Shown: one piece after another, positions 62,801 to 64,000 of the stretch | Position numbering within the stretch: the stretch's first letter is position 1 | Layout: every line of letters begins with the position of its first letter | Program-made: the position numbers and the translations under genes | Notes under the pieces: model-generated | Seen by the model: only the letters and a program-made list of their open reading frames with translations | What the model was told of the DNA's origin: nothing | Database searches by the model: none | From: Fibrobacteria bacterium | Lineage (GTDB): Bacteria; Fibrobacterota; Fibrobacteria; UBA5070 | Assembly: GCA_020633825.1 (NCBI GenBank) | Contig: JACKCV010000003.1 | Coordinates: forward strand, 372,001 to 436,000 | DNA length: 64,000 nucleotides | Direction of reading: 5' to 3'

Positions 62801-64000
62801 CGGGTCCGAGGTCGAGCACCCAGTCGGCGGCGCGCACGAAATCGAGGTTGTGTTCGATGACCAGGACCGTGTTGCCGCGCTCGACCAGTTCCTGCAGGGC
62901 CACGACCAGGCGGGTGACATCCTGGAAGTGGAGTCCGGTGGTGGGTTCGTCGAGCAGGTACAGGGTGCGCCCGGTGGCGGGCTTCTGCAGTTCCGAGGCG
63001 AGCTTGATGCGCTGGGCCTCGCCTCCGGACAAGGTGGTGGAGGGCTGTCCGATCTTGACGTAGCCCAATCCGATGTCCTGGAGGGTCTGGAGACCGCGGG
63101 CGATCTTGGGCACGGCGGCGAAGAATTCCAGCGCCTCGTCGATGGTCATGGCCAGGACGTCGGCGATGGTGCGGCCCTTGAAATGGACCTCCAGCGTGGG
63201 AGCGTTGAAGCGCTTGCCTCCGCATTCCTCGCAGACCACCTCGACATCGTTGAGCAGCTGCATCTCGACGGTGCGGCTTCCGGCTCCCTGGCACTCCTCG
63301 CAACGCCCCCCGTTGACGTTGAAGCTGAACCGGCCCGCCTTGTAGCCCCGCGCCCTCGATTCGGGCAGGGCCGCGAACAGGTTGCGGATCTCGTCGAAGA
63401 CCCCGGTGTAGGTGGCGGGATTGGAGCGGGGGGTGCGTCCGATGGGAGCCTGGTCGATCTCGACCACCTTGTCGAGGTGTTCCATCCCCTCGATGGAATC
63501 GTGTTCGCCCACGTCGCGCTCGGCACCCTGGAGCGCGTTGGCCAGGGCCGGAGCGAGGATGTGGTCGAGGAAGGTGCTCTTGCCGGATCCGCTCACCCCC
63601 GCCAGGGCGGTGAAGCGGCCCAGCGGAATGGAGAGGTCGAGGTCCTTGAGGTTGTGGGCGCGGCATCCCTTGACCACCAGGCGGGGAACCTCCGCACCGC
63701 AGGGCCTTCGCTCCACGGGCATGGGGACGCCGGCCTCTCCCGACAAAAATCGTCCCGTCGGGGAATCGGGGAAGGAGGCGAGATCGTCCCAGGCCCCCTG
63801 GCCCACGATGGTGCCGCCGAGGGAACCCGCCCCCGGCCCGATGTCCACGACATGGTCGGCGGCCTGCATGGTCTCCTGGTCGTGCTCCACCACCAGCACC
63901 GAGTTGCCCTGGTCGCGCAATCTCCGGAGGGTGTCGAGGAGACGGCGGTTGTCGCGGGGGTGGAGCCCGATGGAGGGTTCGTCGAGGACGTACAACACGC
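59892..64000 (-). CDS. uvrA: Double-length UvrA-type excinuclease ATPase (partial)
   Basis: The frame is open to the right edge, so the N-terminus is missing; more than 1,360 residues are visible. The first part is the C-terminal half of one UvrA: LDEPSIGLHPRD, Walker A GVSGSGKST, zinc finger CEECQGAG with CEECGGKRF, signature TTLSGGEAQRIKLA. After a repetitive linker comes a second whole UvrA: GPSGSGKTSL, CPSCEGLGARKGVPCPVC, GVTLSGGEAQRIRLA, GVSGSGKSSL, CPICEGRG, TTLSGGESQRLKIA. UvrA recognises DNA damage with UvrB in nucleotide excision repair as a dimer. Fused two-copy forms are known in some phyla; here one chain could supply both subunits. Confidence 0.9.
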   Translation of the reverse strand, partial: VLYVLDEPSIGLHPRDNRRLLDTLRRLRDQGNSVLVVEHDQETMQAADHVVDIGPGAGSLGGTIVGQGAWDDLASFPDSPTGRFLSGEAGVPMPVERRPCGAEVPRLVVKGCRAHNLKDLDLSIPLGRFTALAGVSGSGKSTFLDHILAPALANALQGAERDVGEHDSIEGMEHLDKVVEIDQAPIGRTPRSNPATYTGVFDEIRNLFAALPESRARGYKAGRFSFNVNGGRCEECQGAGSRTVEMQLLNDVEVVCEECGGKRFNAPTLEVHFKGRTIADVLAMTIDEALEFFAAVPKIARGLQTLQDIGLGYVKIGQPSTTLSGGEAQRIKLASELQKPATGRTLYLLDEPTTGLHFQDVTRLVVALQELVERGNTVLVIEHNLDFVRAADWVLDLGPDGGAAGGRLMAEGTPEEVAAVPDSPTGPYLARALEEGRALNQRLAVNSSTPPVETHIPPVESHISLVEALETHRAHPTSKSSPVESHISPVEVLETHRAHPTSKSSPVESRISPVEALETQPANTATSPSHRPQPSGSLAPDQPDLDLKIRGACKHNLKNVSVRIPRHSLTVITGPSGSGKTSLAFDTLFAEGQRRFVESLSTYARRFLGRMERGEADSIEGLSPAIAIDQKTATRSPRSTVATLTEIHDYLRLLWCRAGVQHDPVSDTVLRTWSAAEATDAALKAANGQILSALAPLHLPGSGLPLFLAESSQLPRVAEQLLELGFEVAEAGGKEVDLRKPPSSVKNGLPVFVRVDRLKARTGERKRLMEAVLKARDEAHGLCLFRWKDGELWTGANPIHPPTSYWQKEPWDPKSFSFNSHFGACPSCEGLGARKGVPCPVCKGDRLRPETAAVRVGGVRLPEFTRWTVDEALAFVHKLKLKGAAAEIAVPVLRELKSRLSFLSDVGVGYLSLDRSGVTLSGGEAQRIRLASQIGSGLEGVLYVLDEPTTGLHQSDTARLVATLRRLRDLGNTVLVVEHDPEMIRSADHILDMGPGAGEEGGDVVASGTVQEIETHPASRTAEYLSGRKRIHREPLVGDPLFWIHLKGASHNNLKSLDIDIPLGRMTGIAGVSGSGKSSLALDVLVPALQARCEGKRKFRGIQTLSVDEDFQEVVLVDQSPIGTTPRSTPASYCGIWENIREFFAAVPEAKAKGWDRRRFQFNGGNGRCPICEGRGAVELEMHFLSDVWVVCDACHGKRFDPDTLEIRFRGRNVADVLEMRVDEALEFFSFHKKTRTMLEVLHDLGLGYLRLGQPATTLSGGESQRLKIAEELGRNRRGRVAYVLDEPTTGLHLSDIDLLVRSLDKLVGRGDTVVVVEHQLDVLSHCDWLVELGPEGGAGGGHLLYQGPASGLPAKTPTGKALKEYRR
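62448..62650. repeat. 72-bp tandem repeats in the UvrA linker
   Basis: About two and a half copies of a 24-codon unit (VES-I-S-PVE-LETHRAHPTS-KSSP) built from a shorter subrepeat around PVE(S/T)HI. The copies differ at few positions, so the unit is recent. It encodes a disordered, Pro/Ser/His-rich hinge between the two UvrA copies and is likely to vary in copy number between strains. Confidence 0.85.

Overview
The window is a GC-rich chromosomal segment that most probably comes from a member of the Fibrobacterota. Three families point there: a C-terminal domain of the 'Fibrobacter succinogenes major paralogous' type (44491-45951), a regulator of the TIGR02147 type described as a paralogous family in Fibrobacter (12819-13694), and many secreted proteins with OmpA, TSP3 or sorting-tail-like ends. 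A GH5 endoglucanase, lipoproteins and outer-membrane barrels fit a Gram-negative plant-polymer degrader. Everything here rests on reading motifs; no database search was run.

Layout. 1-11.3 kb: an outer-membrane barrel/TPR protein (cut by the window edge) behind a beta-helix/TSP3/OmpA protein, ugd, an orphan flagellar-rod-like gene, two envelope proteins of unknown role, a large secreted protein followed by trpS, and a small XRE regulator. 11.7-19 kb: a TIGR02147 regulator with a CHB_HEX_C lipoprotein, a YgiQ radical-SAM enzyme, and a GntR-LacI hybrid regulator next to a GH5 endoglucanase with a CBM6-like module. 19.2-34.6 kb: one minus-strand division and cell-wall (dcw) operon with nearly every junction overlapping: mraZ, a fused rsmH-ftsL, ftsI, murE, murF, a short MurD-like gene, ftsW, murG, murC, ftsQ, ftsA, ftsZ, hemW. 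It lacks mraY at the usual place, and its MurD homologue has lost the ATP-binding loop. 34.9-41.8 kb: housekeeping and envelope genes (conserved unknown, ychJ-like, PolB-type exonuclease, nadB, a barrel protein, a lipoprotein).

41.9-59.8 kb is accessory. An ISL3-type element with perfect 8-bp target duplications interrupts a low-GC secreted-protein gene that would otherwise be intact. After a Fibrobacter-type lipoprotein, a coiled-coil protein/lipoprotein pair and a two-component system comes a second ISL3-type element, also with perfect 8-bp duplications. It sits at the edge of a repeat array. The array holds a secreted metzincin-like metalloprotease (57148-59787), four tandem secreted paralogues of about 235 residues called here P1-P4, and two extra copies of the protease's C-terminal tail (one full length, one decayed). 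The protease gene has an 11-base C tract near its start, which suggests phase variation. The last 4 kb is the C-terminal part of a double-length UvrA whose two UvrA halves are joined by a linker made of 72-bp repeats.

The items most worth following up are the protease/P-protein array with its homopolymer tract, the MurD-like pseudoenzyme, and the RsmH-FtsL fusion.
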